A stretch of 34,968 nucleotides of DNA, from NCBI GenBank assembly GCA_036001465.1, contig DASYUH010000092.1, forward strand, positions 1 to 34,968, in the 5' to 3' direction. The stretch comes from Candidatus Polarisedimenticolia bacterium. Lineage in GTDB: Bacteria; Acidobacteriota; Polarisedimenticolia; Gp22-AA2. The position numbers and the translations under genes were made by a program. Of this stretch, positions 23,618 through 32,872 are shown piece by piece; position 1 is the first letter of the stretch, and every line of letters begins with the position of its first letter. Under the pieces are notes generated by a model, which had not been told where the DNA came from, did not search any database, and worked only from the letters and a program-made list of their open reading frames with translations.

Positions 23618-23663
23618 GGCGCGACCCCCCGGGACGCCGCGCAGGCGGCTAGGGAGAAGAGAA

Positions 23664-23739
23664 TGGAGCGGGCAGCGGGACTTGAACCCGCGACACCGAG
23701 CTTGGGAAGCTCGTACTCTACCAGCTGAGCTATGCCCGC
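23664..23739 (-). tRNA. tRNA-Gly (anticodon CCC)
   Basis: Seventy-six bases fold as a tRNA: acceptor GCGGGCA/TGCCCGC, D arm TAGCTCAGCTGGTAGAG, anticodon stem CGAGC/GCTCG around TTCCCAA (anticodon CCC), T arm with GGTTCAAGTCC and an encoded CCA end. It has its own promoter reaching into the end of mnmA. Confidence 0.96.
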
Positions 23740-23764
23740 CCCTGGACAGGCTCCTAGCGGGCCG

Positions 23765-23794
23765 AATCTAGCATCGCCCGAAGCGCCCTGTCAA
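23765..23794 (-). promoter_or_regulatory. Promoter of tRNA-Gly
   Basis: Minus strand TTGACA (23794-23789, overlapping the mnmA stop codon), an 18-base spacer and an extended -10, TGC-TAGATT (TAGATT at 23770-23765). The start would be near 23758, about 20 bases before the tRNA. The same TGCTAGATTC string forms the -10 of ileS. Confidence 0.7.
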
Positions 23795-24903
23795 ACCGCC
23801 TCCTGGATGAACCCACCGCCCAGAAGCAAATCGTCGTGGTACAGGACCACCGCCTGCCCCGGGGTGACGGCGCGCTGCGGCTGGTCGAACGCCACCCGGA
23901 TCCGTCCCCCCTCGAGGGGCGTGACGACGGCCGCCGCTCCGGCGTGGCTCGATCGGATCCGGGCGGTCGCCTCGATGGGCGTCCGGGGCCTTTCAATCGA
24001 CACCCAGTTCACCCGCTCGGCGACGAGCCCGCTGCGGTACTGCTCGCGATCCTCCCCCACGATGACCCGGTTGCCGACCGGGTCGAGTGCCACGACATAC
24101 AGGGGCCGTCCCGATGCCACTCCGAGCCCGCGGCGCTGGCCGACGGTGTAGCCGGCGAGGCCGGTGTGTCGCCCGAGGACCCGGTCCTCGGTATCGACCA
24201 GATCTCCGGGGGGGCCCGTGTCTCCCGCCTCGCGGCGGACGAACGCCCGGTAGTCGCCATCCGGGACGAAGCAGATGTCCTGGCTGTCCGGCTTCCGGGC
24301 GTTCGGCAGCTCATGGCTCAGGGCGATCGACCGGACCTGCTCCTTCTTCATTCCGCCGAGCGGAAACACCGCCATCGCCAGCTGCTCCTGGCCGAGGTCG
24401 AAGAGAAAGTAGGACTGGTCGCGGGCCCGGTCGAGCGCCTTGAGAAGCTGAAAGCGGCCGGCCGCTGGATCCCGGCGGACGGAGGCGTAGTGCCCCGTGG
24501 CCACCGACGAGGCCCCCAGCTGGCGGGCGCGCGCCGCCAGGTGCCGGAACTTCGGGCCGCTGTTGCACTGCACGCAGGGGACGGGGGTGCGGCCGGATCG
24601 ATAGTCCGACACGAAGGGATCGATCACCTCGCGCTGGAACTCCTCTTCGAGGTTCAACACGTAAAAGGGGATGTCGAGCCGGTCGGCGACCTCCCGCGCA
24701 TCCTGCACGTCGCGCGGCGAGCAGCACCGTCCATAGACCGGCAGGCCGTCGCGGCTCCGGTCGTAAAGCTGCATCGACAGCCCGACGACCGACTCCCCCG
24801 CCTCCTTCAGCAGGAGGGCCGCCACCGAGGAATCGACTCCGCCGCTCATCGCCACGACCGTGCGGCCCGAGGCCGCGTCGCGGGAAGCGGCCGCCTCCGT
24901 CAT
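23791..24903 (-). CDS. mnmA: tRNA-specific 2-thiouridylase
   Basis: Adenylates and thiolates U34 of Lys, Glu and Gln tRNAs, using sulfur passed from a cysteine desulfurase. The 370-residue protein has the PP-loop SGGVDSS (residues 20-26), the catalytic Cys113 in [11 protein letters not shown], the persulfide-carrying Cys211 in [13 protein letters not shown], and [12 protein letters not shown] leading into the C-terminal beta barrel. ATG 24903 overlaps the FHA gene's stop (ATGA). The desulfurase is the first gene of the same operon, so sulfur donor and user are made together; the tRNA-Gln(TTG) of this window is a likely substrate. Confidence 0.96.
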   Translation of the reverse strand: MTEAAASRDAASGRTVVAMSGGVDSSVAALLLKEAGESVVGLSMQLYDRSRDGLPVYGRCCSPRDVQDAREVADRLDIPFYVLNLEEEFQREVIDPFVSDYRSGRTPVPCVQCNSGPKFRHLAARARQLGASSVATGHYASVRRDPAAGRFQLLKALDRARDQSYFLFDLGQEQLAMAVFPLGGMKKEQVRSIALSHELPNARKPDSQDICFVPDGDYRAFVRREAGDTGPPGDLVDTEDRVLGRHTGLAGYTVGQRRGLGVASGRPLYVVALDPVGNRVIVGEDREQYRSGLVAERVNWVSIERPRTPIEATARIRSSHAGAAAVVTPLEGGRIRVAFDQPQRAVTPGQAVVLYHDDLLLGGGFIQEAV

Positions 24904-25439
24904 GCGAGCGTCTCGAGGTCGCTCTCGATCTGGGTCAGGATCAGCATCAGCCGGGTCCCCCCGAGACGGAATTCCGTCCGGTTCTCGATTTCCGCCTGCG
25001 ACACCTTGACCTCGTTGACGAACACCCCGTTGGTGCTGCCCAGGTCCTTGAGCACGACGCGCGCGCCGTGAACCTCGACACAGGCGTGCTGCCGGGAGAC
25101 CTCCGTGTCGTTCAGCACGATGTCGGCCTCGCCACGACCGAGGATCATGCGCGGCCGTTCGATCAGGTAGATCCGGCCGCTGTCCTTCCCCTCCAGGACG
25201 GCCAGGGACAACCGCCGATCGGACGGCATCGCCAGGTCGCCCTGGGGCACCTTCGCGCTCTTGGAGAGAAGGTTGGCGTCCTCCGGAAGGCGCATCGTCT
25301 GGTCTCCCGGGTCGCCGCCCGCCGTGACCGTGATCGTGGTGCTGCAGTGCGGGCAGCGCAGCCGGGCCGAGGGGCGCCCGGCGAGCTTCGCCTCGTCGAA
25401 GTTGTACTTCCTGGCGCAGCCGCCGCAGGTGACGATCAC
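24900..25439 (-). CDS. Zinc-ribbon plus FHA domain protein
   Basis: A 179-residue protein. The N-terminus has a four-Cys zinc ribbon of the MJ0042 type (Cys5, Cys8, Cys29, Cys32). A linker of about 45 residues follows, then a forkhead-associated domain (about 78-165) with Gly101-Arg102 in ILGRGEAD, Ser115 to His118 in SRQH and the GSTNGVFVN block; these are the phosphothreonine-binding residues. It should bind a phosphoprotein, perhaps a target of a Ser/Thr kinase such as the one at 7235-8728. The GTG start overlaps the desulfurase stop (GTGA), and its own stop overlaps the mnmA start. Its link to tRNA thiolation is unknown. Confidence 0.86.
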   Translation of the reverse strand: MIVTCGGCARKYNFDEAKLAGRPSARLRCPHCSTTITVTAGGDPGDQTMRLPEDANLLSKSAKVPQGDLAMPSDRRLSLAVLEGKDSGRIYLIERPRMILGRGEADIVLNDTEVSRQHACVEVHGARVVLKDLGSTNGVFVNEVKVSQAEIENRTEFRLGGTRLMLILTQIESDLETLA

Positions 25440-26599
25440 CGACGGCTCGCCGGCGCGACCGTGGACGCGCGGATGCGATCGACGACCTTCGCAACGACCT
25501 CTGCGACGCTCTCGATCTCGCCGTCGGTCGCCGCGGGGCCCAGGCTGACCCGGATCGAGGAGCCCGACGACTCGCCCAGCCCCATGGCGTCGAGCACGTG
25601 CGACCGTCTGACGGTGCCCGCCGAGCACGCCGATCCGGACGAGACCGCGATCCCCTCCAGATCGAGCGCCATCACCAGGACCTCTCCCGTCACTCCCGCG
25701 AAGGCCAGGCTCGACGTATTGGGGACCCGCGCGGCCCCGGCGCCGTTCACCCGGGAGGCGGGAACTCGCGCGAGGATCTCGCGCTCCAGCCGGTCGCGCA
25801 GCGCTCGAACCCGGAGGGATTCTTCAGGCAGCGCCCGCGCCGCCGCGTCCGCGGCGGCTCCGAGACCGGCGAGGGCGGCGACGCTTTCCGTTCCCGGGCG
25901 GCGGTTCAGCTCCTGCCCGCCCCCGCGCAGGTGCGGGCGCAGGGCGACGCCGCCGCGCACGAACAGGGCCCCCGTGCCCTGCGGCGCGCCGAACTTGTGT
26001 CCCGCGATGGACAGGAGATCCACACCGAGAGCGCGCACGTCGATCGGCACCTTGCCGGCGGCCTGGGCGGCGTCGCAGTGGAACAGGAGGCCGCGGCGCT
26101 GGAGCTCTGGGCCGAGAGCGCCGATCGGCTGCAGGGTCCCCACCTCGTTGTTGGCGAGCATCAGCGACACCAGCCCCGTCCCGGGGGCGGCCGCCTCGAG
26201 AAGTGAACCGGGCTCGACGACCCCGGCGCGCGTGGGCGCCACCCGCACCACGTCGATCCCCCGACGCTCCAGGTCCCGCAGCGGCTCCAGGACCGAAGGA
26301 TGCTCGATGGCCGAGGTGACGACGCGCCCCGAGGACGACGGGAGCCGTGCGGCGGCGCCATAGATGGCCATGTTGTTCGCTTCGGTTCCCCCGGCCGTCA
26401 GGACGATCTCCTCGCGCCGGGCGCCCAGGAGGCGCGCCACCTGCTCGCGCGCGGTTTCGATGATCATGCGGGCGCCCCGCCCGGCCGCATGGAGGCTCGA
26501 TGGATTCCCCGCCGGCCCGGCCAGCACACGGTCCATGGCCAGGCGCGCCTCCCGCCGGAGGGGGCTCGTGGCGTTGTGATCGAGGTAGATGGCCCGCAT
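25436..26599 (-). CDS. iscS: Cysteine desulfurase (IscS/NifS family)
   Basis: PLP enzyme that takes sulfur from cysteine as an enzyme persulfide for tRNA thiolation and Fe-S clusters. The 387-residue protein has [51 protein letters not shown], the PLP Lys202 in [12 protein letters not shown] and the active Cys325 in [10 protein letters not shown]. NifS and IscS types cannot be separated firmly; with mnmA downstream and no iscU here, tRNA thiolation is the supported role. The ATG has no clear ribosome-binding site. The predicted transcription start falls on its A, so the message is probably leaderless. Confidence 0.93.
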   Translation of the reverse strand: MRAIYLDHNATSPLRREARLAMDRVLAGPAGNPSSLHAAGRGARMIIETAREQVARLLGARREEIVLTAGGTEANNMAIYGAAARLPSSSGRVVTSAIEHPSVLEPLRDLERRGIDVVRVAPTRAGVVEPGSLLEAAAPGTGLVSLMLANNEVGTLQPIGALGPELQRRGLLFHCDAAQAAGKVPIDVRALGVDLLSIAGHKFGAPQGTGALFVRGGVALRPHLRGGGQELNRRPGTESVAALAGLGAAADAAARALPEESLRVRALRDRLEREILARVPASRVNGAGAARVPNTSSLAFAGVTGEVLVMALDLEGIAVSSGSACSAGTVRRSHVLDAMGLGESSGSSIRVSLGPAATDGEIESVAEVVAKVVDRIRASTVAPASRR

Positions 26600-26605
26600 T
26601 GGGGG

Positions 26606-26635
26606 AACCTAGCACAAGGCCGCCATCCTTGACAA
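26606..26635 (-). promoter_or_regulatory. Promoter of iscS, giving a leaderless transcript
   Basis: Minus strand TTGTCA (26635-26630), an 18-base spacer and an extended -10, TGTGC-TAGGTT (TAGGTT at 26611-26606). Counting seven bases on gives a start at 26599, exactly the first base of the iscS ATG. Confidence 0.6.
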
Positions 26636-26656
26636 TATTCGGAAGTGTGCTAGATT
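26629..26656 (+). promoter_or_regulatory. Promoter of ileS operon
   Basis: Plus strand consensus TTGACA (26629-26634), a 16-base spacer and an extended -10, TGTGC-TAGATT (TAGATT at 26651-26656). The transcript would start near 26663, leaving a leader of about 56 bases, too short for a T-box. It shares its -35 bases with the divergent iscS promoter. Confidence 0.78.
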
Positions 26657-26718
26657 CCGTGCTTCCGCTCTCCGGCCAAACCGCTGGCCGCCAACGATAT
26701 ACGACGATCCCGGGAGCC

Positions 26719-29556
26719 ATGGAAACGCGCGATTTCAAGAACACTCTCAACCTGCCGCGCACCGACTTTCCGATGAAGGCGGACCTGCCCCGGCGGGAGC
26801 CGGCCCTCCTGGAGCAGTGGGACCGGCTCGATGTCTACGCCGCCGTGCGCCGGGCGCGGGCCGGGCGGCCCCGGTTCGTCATGCACGACGGCCCCCCCTA
26901 CGCGAACGGCAACATCCATCTCGGGCAGGCGCTCAACAAGATCCTGAAGGACGTCGTGGTGAAGTCGCGCACCATGCTGGGATTCGATGCCCCGTACGTG
27001 CCGGGATGGGACTGCCACGGGCTGCCGATCGAGCATCAGGTGGACAAGGACCTCGGCAGGAAGAAGGCCTCCATGTCGCCGCAGGAGATCCGTGGCGCCT
27101 GCCGCGCCTACGCCGAAAAGTACGTGGGCATCCAGCGGGAGGAATTCCGGCGTCTGGGCGTCTTCGGGGAATGGGCCCGGCCGTACCTGACGATGGACCC
27201 GGTCTATGAGGGGACGATCGTCGACCAGATCGCGCGCTTCGTGGAGAACGGCAACATCTACCGGGACAAGCGATCGGTCCACTGGTGCCCGCGCTGCGCC
27301 ACGGCGCTCGCGGAGGCCGAGGTGGAGTACGAGGACCACGCTTCGCCCTCCATCTACGTCCGCTTTCCCCTGCTGACCGGCCCGCTCGAAGCGCGCTTTC
27401 CGGCGCTCGCCGGGCGCCGGGTGTCGATCCTGATCTGGACCACCACGCCGTGGACTCTGCCGGCCAACGTGGCCATCGCCCTGCACCCGGACCTGACCTA
27501 TCAGTTCGTGGACCTCGGTGACGAGGTGCTGCTGGTGGCGGCGGATCTGGCTTCCCAGGTCCTGGCGCTCAAGGGACTCAAGCCGCGCGCGGTGCTCGCC
27601 AGCGTCAAGGGACGGGACATGGAGGGGGCGACGACGGCGCTCGCGCCCTATCCGTTTGCCGCCGAGGGGATTTCGCGCCTGGTTCTGGGCGAGTACGTGA
27701 CGAAGGACACCGGCACGGGGGCGGTGCACACCGCTCCGGGTCACGGGATGGACGACTTTCAGACGGGACGGAAATACTCGCTGCCGATTTTTTCTCCGGT
27801 GGACGACCACGGCCGCTACACCGAAGGCCTGGGGTGGCTCACGGGCCAGAACGTCTTCGAGGCCAACGCGGGAATTCTCGCCGATCTCGAGACGCGCGGC
27901 CTCCTGTTCCACGCCTCGACGGTGACCCACAGCTACCCGCACTGCTGGCGGTGCAAGCAACCGATCATCTTCCGCGCCACGGAGCAGTGGTGGATTGCGC
28001 TCGATCGCAAGGATCTCAGGCGCCGCTGCCTCGACGCCATCCGGAAGGTCCGCTGGATTCCGGAGGGGGGCGCGCTCCGGATCGGCGGCATGATCGGCAC
28101 CCGGCCGGACTGGTGCATCTCGAGGCAGCGGGTGTGGGGCGTCCCGCTGCCCTTTCCCTACTGCGCCTCCTGCGGCCGCGAGATCGTCGATGCGGCCTTC
28201 GTGCGCCGGACCGCCGCCCTGTTCAGGGAGCGCGGCAGCGACGCCTGGTTCGAGCCGGAGGCCTTCCGTCGCCTCGCCGACGGCACGGCCTGCCCGAACT
28301 GCGGCTCCCGGGATCTCGTGGCGCGCAGCGAAATCGTCGACGTGTGGTTCGAATCCGGGGCTTCGTACCCGGCGCTGCTCGGCGCGCGCCCGGGGTATCC
28401 CTGGCCGAGCGACCTGTACCTCGAGGGCAGCGATCAGCACCGGGGCTGGTTCCACTCGTCACTCCTGATCGCCGTCAACGATCGGGACACGGCCCCCTAC
28501 CACGCGGTCCTGACGCACGGCTTCACGCTCGACGGCGCGGGACGGAAGATGTCGAAGTCGCTCGGTAACGTGATTCCGCCGCAGGACGTGATCAAGCAGC
28601 ACGGCGGCGACGTCCTGCGCCTGTGGGTGGCGACGGTCGATTTCCTCGAGGACATGCGATTGTCGAAAGAGATCCTGGACCGCAACGCCGAGGCGTACCG
28701 CAAGATCCGGAACACCTGCCGCTACCTCCTGGGGAACCTGTACGATTTCGACCCCGCCCGCCACGCCCTCGCGCGCGGCGACCTCGAGGAGATCGACCGG
28801 TATGTCCTCGGCCAGCTGGACCAGGTGATCGCCCGGACGCGCACGGCGTACGAGCGCTACGAGTTCCATCTCGCCACGCAGGCGATCCACCGGTTCAGCA
28901 CCGTCACGCTGAGCGCCCTCTACCTGGACGTGCTCAAGGACCGCCTGTACACCAGCCCTCCGGATGCCCGCGCACGGCGCTCGGCGCAGACGGCGATGCG
29001 GATCATCCTGGACGCGCTGGCTCGCCTCATGGCCCCGATCCTGTGCTTCACGGCCGAGGAGGTCTGGCAGGCGCTCCGCGGGCGCAAGCCCGGCGATCCC
29101 ATCGACGAGTCGGTGCACACGATGTCGTTTCCCGAAGCGGATGCGGCGCCCGCCGATGACGAGCTGGATCGCCAGTGGGCGCGACTTCTCGAGCTGCGCG
29201 ACCAGGTTCTCAAGGCCCTCGAGCTGGCGCGCGCCGAGGGCACCCTGGGGAATTCGCTCGAGGCCCGGGTGATCCTCGAATCGGACGCCGGCACCCTAAG
29301 GAATCTGCGGCGCGATCCCGCCTTCCTGCAGGACCTGTTCATCGTCTCCCAGGTGACCCTGGCTCCCTCGCCGGCGGAGGCGGCGGACCGCCCGGGCTCG
29401 ATCGCGGTGCGCGTGGAGCGGGCCGCGGGAGAGAAGTGCGCGCGCTGCTGGCATGTCACGACCGACGTCGGATCGGACGGGCAGTTCCGCACCCTGTGCG
29501 CCCGGTGCGCCGCGGCCGTCCGGTCGATCGTCTCGGCCCGGGGGGAGACCGCATGA
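26719..29556 (+). CDS. ileS: Isoleucyl-tRNA synthetase
   Basis: Class I synthetase that charges tRNA-Ile and edits valine. The 945-residue protein is of the bacterial, zinc-containing type. It has the HIGH motif as HLGQ in [14 protein letters not shown] (about residue 68), the editing-domain start [24 protein letters not shown], the KMSKS loop in [10 protein letters not shown] (about residue 610) and a C-terminal four-Cys zinc cluster (CARCW... CARC). ATG 26719 is taken as start, with GGGAG two bases upstream. The stop overlaps the lspA ATG, so ileS and lspA are coupled, as in many proteobacteria. Confidence 0.97.
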   Translation: METRDFKNTLNLPRTDFPMKADLPRREPALLEQWDRLDVYAAVRRARAGRPRFVMHDGPPYANGNIHLGQALNKILKDVVVKSRTMLGFDAPYVPGWDCHGLPIEHQVDKDLGRKKASMSPQEIRGACRAYAEKYVGIQREEFRRLGVFGEWARPYLTMDPVYEGTIVDQIARFVENGNIYRDKRSVHWCPRCATALAEAEVEYEDHASPSIYVRFPLLTGPLEARFPALAGRRVSILIWTTTPWTLPANVAIALHPDLTYQFVDLGDEVLLVAADLASQVLALKGLKPRAVLASVKGRDMEGATTALAPYPFAAEGISRLVLGEYVTKDTGTGAVHTAPGHGMDDFQTGRKYSLPIFSPVDDHGRYTEGLGWLTGQNVFEANAGILADLETRGLLFHASTVTHSYPHCWRCKQPIIFRATEQWWIALDRKDLRRRCLDAIRKVRWIPEGGALRIGGMIGTRPDWCISRQRVWGVPLPFPYCASCGREIVDAAFVRRTAALFRERGSDAWFEPEAFRRLADGTACPNCGSRDLVARSEIVDVWFESGASYPALLGARPGYPWPSDLYLEGSDQHRGWFHSSLLIAVNDRDTAPYHAVLTHGFTLDGAGRKMSKSLGNVIPPQDVIKQHGGDVLRLWVATVDFLEDMRLSKEILDRNAEAYRKIRNTCRYLLGNLYDFDPARHALARGDLEEIDRYVLGQLDQVIARTRTAYERYEFHLATQAIHRFSTVTLSALYLDVLKDRLYTSPPDARARRSAQTAMRIILDALARLMAPILCFTAEEVWQALRGRKPGDPIDESVHTMSFPEADAAPADDELDRQWARLLELRDQVLKALELARAEGTLGNSLEARVILESDAGTLRNLRRDPAFLQDLFIVSQVTLAPSPAEAADRPGSIAVRVERAAGEKCARCWHVTTDVGSDGQFRTLCARCAAAVRSIVSARGETA

Positions 29557-30068
29557 GCCGCGACACCCTGGTGCGCCTCGCCTACACCCTGCTGACCCTT
29601 TCCGTGCTCGTTCTCGATCAAGCCACCAAGGCGATGGTGGTCTCGCGCATGACGCTCTACTCGTCCACGCCGGTCGTCCCCGGGCTCTTTCACCTCACGC
29701 TCGTGACCAACCGCGGGGCGCTGTTCGGCCTGTTCCACGATCTTCCGGACCCCTACCGCAGCACCCTGTTCACCGCCGTGCCGCTCCTCGCCGTGGCCTT
29801 GATGCTCGTGTTCCAGTACCGCACGACGGTCCACGACTTCGCCACCCAGTCCGGGCTGGCGCTCATCCTGGGCGGGGCTCTGGGGAACCTGGTGGATCGG
29901 ATCCGGCTCGGGTACGTCGTGGACTTCCTGGACGTCTTCGTGGGCGAGCACCACTGGCCGGCCTTCAACGTGGCGGACTCGTGCATCTGCATCGGCGTCG
30001 CCTGTCTCGTGATCGACCTGCTGGCGCGTGGCTGGAACCGCCAGGCCGCGCTTCCCCCGGGAGCCTGA
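29553..30068 (+). CDS. lspA: Lipoprotein signal peptidase (signal peptidase II)
   Basis: Inner-membrane aspartic protease that removes the signal peptide of prolipoproteins after Lgt has added diacylglycerol. The 171-residue protein has four hydrophobic spans and the conserved LDQATKAMV, Asn53 in TNRGALFG, the catalytic Asp115 in [11 protein letters not shown] and Asp142 in FNVADS. Length is typical. The ATG overlaps the ileS stop (ATGA) and GGGGGAG lies upstream. Lgt is next, so both lipoprotein maturation steps are coded side by side. Confidence 0.96.
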   Translation: MSRDTLVRLAYTLLTLSVLVLDQATKAMVVSRMTLYSSTPVVPGLFHLTLVTNRGALFGLFHDLPDPYRSTLFTAVPLLAVALMLVFQYRTTVHDFATQSGLALILGGALGNLVDRIRLGYVVDFLDVFVGEHHWPAFNVADSCICIGVACLVIDLLARGWNRQAALPPGA

Positions 30069-30069
30069 C

Positions 30070-30885
30070 ATGTATCCCGTCCTGTTCCAGCTGGACCTCG
30101 GCCGCTTCGGTCAGTTCACGGTCGGGACGTACGGCCTGTTCTACGCCCTCGGGTTCCTTCTGGCGCTGCGCCTGGGGGTGGCGCTGGCCCGCCGCGAGGG
30201 GATCGACAGCGCCCGCATCATCGATCTGGGGATCGTGGCGCTTCTGGCCGGCTTCGTGGGCGCCAAGGCGACGCTGTACCTGATCGACGCGCGCTACTAT
30301 TACGAGCACCCCGCGGAGATCCTGCGGAACCTGCGATCGGCCGGCGTGTTCTACGGCGGCTTCGCGCTCGCGGCCGCGGCCGGGGTCGCCTATGTCCGCC
30401 GCCATCGCCTGCCCATCGGCAAGATGGCCGACCTCGCCGCGCCGCCGCTGGCGCTTGGCCAGGCGATCGGCCGGATCGGCTGCTTCGCGGCCGGCTGCTG
30501 CTACGGACGGGCCTGCGACCTGCCCTGGGCCGTGACGTTCACCAAGCCGGCCGCCTACCAGCTCACCGGAGTGCCGCTGGGCGTGGCGCTCCACCCGACC
30601 CAGATCTACCATGCCCTCGCCGACCTGCTGATTCTCGCCGTCACGCTCCGCCTGCTGAAGCGCCGTCACCCCCCCGGACAGGTCTTCTGGGTCTACGTGC
30701 TGCTCTATGCGGTGCTCCGCTTCCTGGTCGAGACCGTGCGGGGCGATGCCGCCCGCGGTGTCTTCCTCGGGGGCGCCCTGTCCACCTCGCAGATCATCGC
30801 GGTGCCGGCGGCGCTCGTCGCCGTCGTGATGCTGGTCCGGCTCCGCCGGACCGCAGGCGGCTCCCCCGCGCGCACAGGCGCCTAG
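30070..30885 (+). CDS. lgt: Phosphatidylglycerol-prolipoprotein diacylglyceryl transferase
   Basis: Inner-membrane enzyme that moves diacylglycerol from phosphatidylglycerol to the lipobox Cys. The 271-residue polytopic protein has YGLFYALGFLLAL, GVFYGGFALA, the Lgt signature region GQAIGRIGCFAAGCCYGR (with the essential Arg), LHPTQIYHAL and the C-terminal LRFLVETVRGD. The signature normally reads GRIGNFINGE; here CFAAGCCYG replaces part of it, a variant seen in some non-proteobacterial Lgt proteins. ATG 30070 is one base after the lspA stop, with GGGAG six bases upstream. Confidence 0.94.
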   Translation: MYPVLFQLDLGRFGQFTVGTYGLFYALGFLLALRLGVALARREGIDSARIIDLGIVALLAGFVGAKATLYLIDARYYYEHPAEILRNLRSAGVFYGGFALAAAAGVAYVRRHRLPIGKMADLAAPPLALGQAIGRIGCFAAGCCYGRACDLPWAVTFTKPAAYQLTGVPLGVALHPTQIYHALADLLILAVTLRLLKRRHPPGQVFWVYVLLYAVLRFLVETVRGDAARGVFLGGALSTSQIIAVPAALVAVVMLVRLRRTAGGSPARTGA

Positions 30886-30888
30886 GCC

Positions 30889-31893
30889 ATGCCTCCCCGC
30901 ACCCGGGCGCGCGCCGGCAGGCGGCACCTGACGCTCGATCTGCCGGCCGAATCCCGCGGCCAGAGGCTCGATCGGACGCTGGCCGAGCGGCTGCCGGGGG
31001 AAAGCCGCGCCGCTCTGCAGCGGCTCATGCGGGGGGGACGCGTCCTGGTGGCCGGCCGGCCGGCGCGCCCCTCGGACAGGGTGCGCGGCGGCGAGCGGGT
31101 GGAGATCGACCGCCCCGCCCCCGTGCCGTCCGCGCTCGCGGCGGAGGACCTGCCTCTGACCATCCTGCACGAGGATGCCGACCTACTGGTTCTCGACAAG
31201 CCCCCCGGCCAGACGGTTCATCCCGGCGCCGGTTCCCGAGGCGGCACGGTGGTGAATGCGCTCCTGCACCATTGCCGGGATCTCTCGGGTGTCGGCGGCG
31301 TCGAGCGCCCCGGCATCGTGCACCGTCTCGACAAGGACACCTCGGGCGTCCTGGCCGTCGCCAAGAACGATCTGGCGCACCGTGCCCTGGCCGCCCAGTT
31401 CAAGGCGCGCGAGGTCGAGAAGGTCTACGAAGCCCTGGTCTGGGGCCGTCCGAGCGCCGGTCGAGGCGTCGTCGATTCCGCCATCGGTCGCCACCCGACT
31501 GCCCGCACCCGGATGACGGTGCGCCCGGACGGGCGTCCCTCCCGGACCGCCTACCGGGTCCTCTACACCCGCGGCCCGGTGTCCTTCCTTGAAATCCGGC
31601 CGGAGACCGGCAGGACACACCAGATTCGCGTGCATCTCAGCTCGATGTCCCATCCGGTCGTCGGCGATCGCCTGTACGGTGGCCGGAGGGACCCGAACCG
31701 GGCCGGCCCGCCCTTCGGGGAGATCCTGCGGTCCTATGCCGGCCTGGCGCTGCACGCGCGGCGCCTCGCGTTCACCCACCCGCGGACCGGCGAGCGTCTG
31801 GCCTTCGAGGCCCCGCGCCCTCGGGAGCTTCAGGCCCTTCTGGACCGGCTCGAGCGTCTTCCGGGCCCGGCCGCCGCCGGAGCTTCGAGATGA
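30889..31893 (+). CDS. RluA/RluD-family pseudouridine synthase
   Basis: Converts uridines to pseudouridine in rRNA or tRNA. The 334-residue protein has an N-terminal S4 RNA-binding domain (about residues 18-75, SRAALQRLMRGGRVLVAGRPA). The RluA catalytic domain follows, with LVLDKPPGQTVHPG, catalytic Asp148 in GIVHRLDKDTSG, EKVYEALVWG, ETGRTHQIRVHL and HPVVGDRLYGG. The S4 domain and position after lspA fit RluD (helix 69 of 23S rRNA), but target choice cannot be read from the sequence. The ATG is three bases after the lgt stop. Confidence 0.93.
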   Translation: MPPRTRARAGRRHLTLDLPAESRGQRLDRTLAERLPGESRAALQRLMRGGRVLVAGRPARPSDRVRGGERVEIDRPAPVPSALAAEDLPLTILHEDADLLVLDKPPGQTVHPGAGSRGGTVVNALLHHCRDLSGVGGVERPGIVHRLDKDTSGVLAVAKNDLAHRALAAQFKAREVEKVYEALVWGRPSAGRGVVDSAIGRHPTARTRMTVRPDGRPSRTAYRVLYTRGPVSFLEIRPETGRTHQIRVHLSSMSHPVVGDRLYGGRRDPNRAGPPFGEILRSYAGLALHARRLAFTHPRTGERLAFEAPRPRELQALLDRLERLPGPAAAGASR

Positions 31894-32765
31894 AGGCGAA
31901 ATTCGCAATCATCGGGGCGGGACGCCTCGGCCGCACCCTGGGGCGGCTGCTGACGCTCCGCGGGTACCAGCCCACGGGCCTGTCCTGCCGCACCCTTCAA
32001 TCCGCCCGGCTGGCGCGGGCGTTCATCGGCGGCGGCGAGCCCACGACCTCGAACGTCCAGGCCGCGGCGCGCGCCCGTCTTGTCCTCATCGCCACGCCGG
32101 ATCGCGAAATAGTCCCCGTGGCGCGCGAGCTGGCGCGGAGCCGGGTGCCATGGGCCGGGAGGGTCGTGTTCCACACCAGCGGGGCGATCTCCTCGGCCGC
32201 CCTCGACCCCTTGAAGAGACGCGGGGGGCTGGTCGCCTCGGTTCACCCGCTGGCGAGCATCGCCGCTCCCAGGCGGGACGTCGATCTGCGCGGCACGCCG
32301 TTCGCCATCGAGGGCGATCCCGGCGCCGTGCGGCCCCTGCGGCGGCTGGTCATCGAGGTCGGCGGCACTCCGGTCACGATTCCCCGGCAGGCGAAGGCCC
32401 TGTATCACCTGATCGCGTGCATGCTCTCCAACGACCTCGTGGCGTTTCTCGCGGGGGGATTTGAGGCCGCGCGCGGCCTCGGCCTGGGGTCGCGCCAGGC
32501 CGCGCGCCTGTACATGCCGCTGATCCGGGGCACGGTGGATAATGTGGCCCGGCTCGGGCCCGTCAGGGCGTTGACGGGGCCGGTCTCGCGCGGGGACATC
32601 GCGACCCTGCGGCTCCATGGCGAGGCGCTGCGCACCCTGCCCGCGGAAATGCGCCGGGTGCACCGGGCCCTTGCGCTCCGCTCGGTCGGCCTGGCGCTCG
32701 AGGCCCGGACCATCACGCCTGAGGTGGCGGCCCGACTGGCCCGATTGCTCGGATCGCTGCCCTAG
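31890..32765 (+). CDS. Rossmann-fold plus DUF2520 protein
   Basis: A 291-residue protein with an N-terminal NAD(P)-binding fold (AIIGAGRLGRTLGRLL, GxGxxG at residues 9-14, about 1-135) and a C-terminal all-helical DUF2520 domain (about 140-285, AKALYHLIACMLSNDLVAFL). It resembles 6-phosphogluconate or F420-dependent dehydrogenases and ketopantoate-reductase-like proteins. The substrate is unknown; homologues often lie near pantothenate genes, but none is here. Its ATG overlaps the pseudouridine synthase stop (ATGA), so it is the last gene of the ileS operon. Confidence 0.85.
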   Translation: MKAKFAIIGAGRLGRTLGRLLTLRGYQPTGLSCRTLQSARLARAFIGGGEPTTSNVQAAARARLVLIATPDREIVPVARELARSRVPWAGRVVFHTSGAISSAALDPLKRRGGLVASVHPLASIAAPRRDVDLRGTPFAIEGDPGAVRPLRRLVIEVGGTPVTIPRQAKALYHLIACMLSNDLVAFLAGGFEAARGLGLGSRQAARLYMPLIRGTVDNVARLGPVRALTGPVSRGDIATLRLHGEALRTLPAEMRRVHRALALRSVGLALEARTITPEVAARLARLLGSLP

Positions 32766-32872
32766 GATGTCCGAGTATGGGGCCGGGCCGCAACCATCCT
32801 TGATCTTGCCGCTCTGCGAAATTACCTTCCAGAAATGAAGAGGGGTGAAGGATGCCGTCGTCCGAGGCGCGG

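Noticed and set aside
26604-26658. Inverted repeat read as a repressor operator
   Set aside because: Both arms are fully explained as extended -10 boxes of two mirror-image promoters, so a separate operator is not needed.
26657-26718. T-box riboswitch in front of ileS
   Set aside because: The leader is only about 56 bases and has no T-box sequence.
26650-28455. A 601-codon open frame antisense to ileS
   Set aside because: The translation is Arg/Val/Asp/His-rich without any domain; it mirrors the codon pattern of ileS in GC-rich DNA and has no separate start signal.
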